From: Bacillota bacterium
Lineage (GTDB): Bacteria; Bacillota; Bacilli; Tumebacillales; Effusibacillaceae
Direction: 5' to 3'
Assembly (NCBI GenBank): GCA_020059765.1
Contig: JAGVBM010000221.1
Coordinates: 1 to 7,089 of the forward strand
Length of the DNA stretch: 7,089 nt
Shown here: positions 4,533 through 7,089 of the stretch, piece after piece
Numbering within the stretch: the first letter of the stretch is position 1
Layout: every line of letters starts with the position of its first letter
Notes under the pieces: generated by a model
What the model saw: only the letters and a program-made list of their open reading frames with translations
What the model was told of the DNA's origin: nothing
The model's database searches: none
Made by a program: the position numbers and the translations under genes

Positions 4533-6047
4533 GTGAACCAACAGATTCGTGCATTTCTTGAACGTATATCTGGGTATTGGCGGCAATTGCAGCCTCACCA
4601 GCGACGAAATCTGGTCTTTGCCGGTGTCTTCTTTTTCCTGACGGTGGCGCTTCTTAGTTGGTTTGCGTTTCGTCCGAATTATGTGGCGGTCTATTCCAAC
4701 TTGGAACCGGGTACAGCCGGAGAAATTGTCACCAAATTGGATGAAATGAAGATTCCCAATCAAATACAGGGCAACTCGGTGTTGGTGCCGGAAGAATACG
4801 CCGACCGGGCCCGGGTGCAGCTCGCGATGAACAACCTCCCGAAGTCAGGCCGCATTGATTTCGGGATCTTCAATGAGAAAAGCATCGTCGGCATGACGGA
4901 ACAAGAGTTTGACGTCAAGTATTTGACAGCGTTGCAGGGAAGTATCGAAAACACCATCCGCAGCATCAAAGGCGTGAACGATGCTCGGGTACATATTGTG
5001 ATGGAACAGCAGAAATTGTTTGTCCAGCAACCGCTGCAGGATGCGAAGGCATCCGTTCTGCTGCAATTGGCCCCCGGTGCCCAGCTTTCCCCGGAGCAAG
5101 TCATCGGGATTCAGCAGTTGGTGGCCGGGTCGGTACGCGGACTTCAGCCGGATCATATTGCGATTCTTGATCAAAACGGCGTTCGCTTGTTGGAAGACCA
5201 AGCCGGAAACGGCTTGGGCAACTCTCCGGGCACGAAGGAAATGGAAGTTCGCAAACAAATCGAAAAAGACTTTCAAAATAGAATTCGGAATGCGCTTGAA
5301 AAATTAGTCGGTTACGGGAATGTGGAAGTTATTGTGAATGCGGATGTGTCTTTTGACAAAGTACAAAGCACAAAAGAAATCTTCACCCCGCCGATCGAGG
5401 GCAGCACGCAAGGAATTCCCCGTTCCGAGTCAAGGACGAGTGAAACCTATGAAAATGCTCCCGCAACAGGCGGTGCGGCCGGCAATAACACCAACAACGT
5501 AAACGCCCAGACAAAAGCGGCGACAGGTACTTCCAGCACGGGAGAAAAACGATCCAGCATTGCGAACTTCGAAATCAACAAAGAAATTGTGCAGCGGGTG
5601 GGACAACCTTTTGAAATTCGCAAAGTGTCTGTTTCGGTTCTGGTCAACGGGCAGATCGACAATCAACAGAAACAAGACATTACCAATTGGGTTGCCACTT
5701 CCATTGGCTATCGAAATGACGGACAGAACAATGCGGACATTACCGTCATGGCAAGCACCTTCCAGTCGCCTGCGAACCCCTTTGCCAAACCTTGGTACCA
5801 GAATCCGTGGATCATCGGCGGCATTGCAGCAGGATTGCTGTTGGTAGGCGGCGGCGGGTACGCCATAGCGCGCAGACGCGCCAAGCACGATGGAGAAGAG
5901 ATTGCGCCGACGCCGGTATCTGCGTTGTCTCCTCTGCCGACGGAAGAAACTTCCCAACAAAAGATCAGGCGGGAACTGGACAAGATGATCGATAAAAAGC
6001 CGGAGGAATTTGTAAATTTACTGCGCACTTGGCTTGCAGAAGAGTAG
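4533..6047 (+). CDS. fliF: Flagellar MS-ring protein FliF
   Basis: FliF builds the membrane-supramembrane ring that houses the export gate and carries the rotor. It has 504 residues, slightly short of the usual 520-560. A first transmembrane helix lies at about 27-46 (NLVFAGVFFFLTVALLSWFA) and a second at about 426-446. The ring-building motifs lie between: RBM1 about 49-115, RBM2 about 125-215 (with VNDARVHIVMEQQKLF at 148-163) and RBM3 about 235-410, interrupted by an Asn/Thr/Ala-rich, probably disordered segment (305-340). The cytoplasmic tail ends KKPEEFVNLLRTWLAEE (488-504), the FliG-binding helix. The start is GTG 4533, with AGGTGA (4523-4528) four bases upstream. It lies 20 bp after fliE and 12 bp before fliG, whose product binds its tail. 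Confidence 0.97.
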   Translation: MNQQIRAFLERISGYWRQLQPHQRRNLVFAGVFFFLTVALLSWFAFRPNYVAVYSNLEPGTAGEIVTKLDEMKIPNQIQGNSVLVPEEYADRARVQLAMNNLPKSGRIDFGIFNEKSIVGMTEQEFDVKYLTALQGSIENTIRSIKGVNDARVHIVMEQQKLFVQQPLQDAKASVLLQLAPGAQLSPEQVIGIQQLVAGSVRGLQPDHIAILDQNGVRLLEDQAGNGLGNSPGTKEMEVRKQIEKDFQNRIRNALEKLVGYGNVEVIVNADVSFDKVQSTKEIFTPPIEGSTQGIPRSESRTSETYENAPATGGAAGNNTNNVNAQTKAATGTSSTGEKRSSIANFEINKEIVQRVGQPFEIRKVSVSVLVNGQIDNQQKQDITNWVATSIGYRNDGQNNADITVMASTFQSPANPFAKPWYQNPWIIGGIAAGLLLVGGGGYAIARRRAKHDGEEIAPTPVSALSPLPTEETSQQKIRRELDKMIDKKPEEFVNLLRTWLAEE

Positions 6048-6059
6048 GAGTGACTTGAA

Positions 6060-7073
6060 GTGGCTCGTACGCAACAAAAGTTGTCCGGTCGCCAGAAAGC
6101 GGCTGTTCTGCTGATTGCTTTGGGGCCGGAAATCTCGGCGAAAATCTTCAAGCATTTGCGGGACGAAGAAATTGAACAGTTGACATTGGAGATCGCCAAT
6201 GTCCGGAAAATTGAATACGCGCAAAAAGAGGAAGTTCTGGAAGAATTCCATCAGATTTGCGTTGCGCAGGAGTATATCTCAACAGGCGGCATCGATTATG
6301 CGAAAGAAGTTTTGGAAAAAGCGTTGGGTTCCCAGCGGGCCGTCGATATCATCAATCGATTGACCGCCTCGCTGCAAGTACGGCCCTTTGAATTTGCGCG
6401 GAAAGCGGATCCGAATCAGATTTTTAACTTCATCCAAAACGAGCATCCGCAAACCATTGCGCTGGTTTTGGCCTATTTGGACGCCGCTCAGGCAGGAATG
6501 ATCCTGTCAGCGCTGCCGCAAGAAATTCAGGCGGATGTAGCGCGGAGAATTGCCTTGATGGACCGCACGTCGCCGGAAGTGGTCGGAGATGTGGAACGGG
6601 TGCTGGAGGCGAAACTGTCGCAAATGGCCGTGCACGATTTCTCGTCCGGCGGCGGGATCGATGCCATTGTCCAGGTGTTGAACGGTGTCGACCGTTCGAC
6701 GGAAAAAACGATTCTCGAATCGTTGGAACTGCAGGATCCGGAACTGGCGGACGAGATCAAGAAACGGATGTTTGTATTCGAAGATATTGTGCTTCTCGAC
6801 AATCGGGCGATTCAACGAGTCATTCGCGATGTCGATACCGGCGATTTGCAGTTGGCTTTGAAAGTCGCCAGCGAAGAAGTGCAGGAACTGGTCTTCAAGA
6901 ACATGTCCAAACGGATGGCGGAAACGTTCAAACAGGATATGGAGTTCATGGGACCGGTACGGCTGCGTGACGTGGAAGAAGCGCAGCAGCGCATCGTGGC
7001 GGTGATACGACGTTTGGAAGAAAACGGCGAGATTGTGATCGCTCGCGGTGGAGGTGACGACATCGTTGTCTAA
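6060..7073 (+). CDS. fliG: Flagellar motor switch protein FliG
   Basis: Rotor protein that docks on FliF and, with FliM and FliN, forms the C ring; its C-terminal domain meets the stator and sets torque and direction. It has 337 residues, full length. The N-terminal FliF-binding domain covers about 1-105 (SGRQKAAVLLIALGPE at 9-24). The middle domain carries EHPQ (128-131). A Gly-Gly hinge (196-199), MFVF (237-240) and DNRAIQRVIRDVD (247-259) follow. Compared with E. coli torque residues, Lys268, Arg285, Asp293 and Arg301 are kept, while the position of Asp288 is Gln292. The start is GTG 6060 with AGGAGTGA (6046-6053) six bases upstream, overlapping the fliF stop. The ribosome site and start of fliH lie in its last codons. 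Confidence 0.98.
   Translation: MARTQQKLSGRQKAAVLLIALGPEISAKIFKHLRDEEIEQLTLEIANVRKIEYAQKEEVLEEFHQICVAQEYISTGGIDYAKEVLEKALGSQRAVDIINRLTASLQVRPFEFARKADPNQIFNFIQNEHPQTIALVLAYLDAAQAGMILSALPQEIQADVARRIALMDRTSPEVVGDVERVLEAKLSQMAVHDFSSGGGIDAIVQVLNGVDRSTEKTILESLELQDPELADEIKKRMFVFEDIVLLDNRAIQRVIRDVDTGDLQLALKVASEEVQELVFKNMSKRMAETFKQDMEFMGPVRLRDVEEAQQRIVAVIRRLEENGEIVIARGGGDDIVV
7050..7057 (+). promoter_or_regulatory. Ribosome binding site for fliH inside fliG
   Basis: GGAGGTGA, a perfect eight-base Shine-Dalgarno match, lies in the codons for the Gly-Gly-Asp segment near the FliG C-terminus, eight bases before TTG 7066. It serves no other gene and marks the fliH start. Confidence 0.7.
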
Positions 7074-7089
7074 GGTGTTGAAATCATTC
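7066..7089 (+). CDS. fliH: 5' end of probable FliH (flagellar export ATPase regulator), partial
   Basis: A frame starting at TTG 7066 reads MSKVLKSF and runs off the right edge. It is placed eight bases after a perfect ribosome site (7050-7057) and overlaps the fliG stop by eight bases. In Bacillus the gene after fliG is fliH, whose product holds the export ATPase FliI in check and links it to the C ring. The N-terminus MSKVLKS is of the type common in Bacillales FliH proteins, as I recall them. GTG 7075, in the same frame, is a less well spaced alternative start. Only eight codons are visible, so identity rests mainly on gene order. Confidence 0.65.

Noticed and set aside
5430..5960. 176-codon open frame on the - strand opposite fliF
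   Set aside because: Arg/Phe-rich shadow of fliF; no family resemblance and no independent promoter seen.
1..7089. Mobile element, CRISPR array, RNA gene or novel accessory system
   Set aside because: Every long stretch is covered by a recognisable conserved housekeeping or flagellar gene. No terminal repeats, spacer arrays, tRNA/rRNA-like segments or unknown genes were seen.

Overview
The window is an ordinary, well-conserved chromosomal stretch of a Gram-positive, motile endospore-former-type bacterium (Firmicutes, order Bacillales). The evidence is gene order (end of a trmFO-like gene, xerC, hslV, hslU, flgB, flgC, fliE, fliF, fliG, start of fliH, all on the + strand), strong AGGAGG-type ribosome binding sites, frequent GTG/TTG starts and close protein similarity to Bacillus CodV/ClpQ/ClpY and Flg/Fli proteins. 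The moderate GC content and protein details would fit a lineage such as Alicyclobacillaceae (Effusibacillus/Tumebacillus-like), but genus cannot be fixed from sequence reading alone.

Layout: 1-89 holds the last codons of a protein that looks like TrmFO. After an 83-bp gap with a small hairpin and a weak promoter candidate comes a tight three-gene unit, xerC-hslV-hslU (173-3033, gaps of 11-12 bp): a chromosome-dimer-resolving tyrosine recombinase and the two-part HslVU (ClpQY/CodWX) protease. A 293-bp gap follows (3034-3326), holding a convincing rho-independent terminator, a sigma-A promoter candidate and a repeat-rich leader with a Spo0A-box-like site. From 3327 to the window end runs the start of the large fla/che-type operon: proximal rod proteins FlgB and FlgC, the rod-MS ring adaptor FliE, the MS-ring protein FliF, the switch/torque protein FliG, and the first eight codons of FliH. 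The flagellar genes are spaced 2-20 bp apart and fliH overlaps fliG by 8 bp, so they are probably cotranscribed and partly translationally coupled. Together they specify the base of the flagellum: FliF forms the MS ring, FliG docks on it, FliE joins the ring to the FlgB/FlgC rod, and FliH serves the export ATPase.

I see no mobile element, CRISPR array, RNA gene or unknown accessory gene, and no new system. The points worth a second look are: codY is missing from its usual place between hslU and flgB; HslV lacks the N-terminal Ser described as the nucleophile in B. subtilis CodW; the hslV start codon lies in an inverted repeat; and the flgB leader carries ordered repeats and a 0A-box-like motif.
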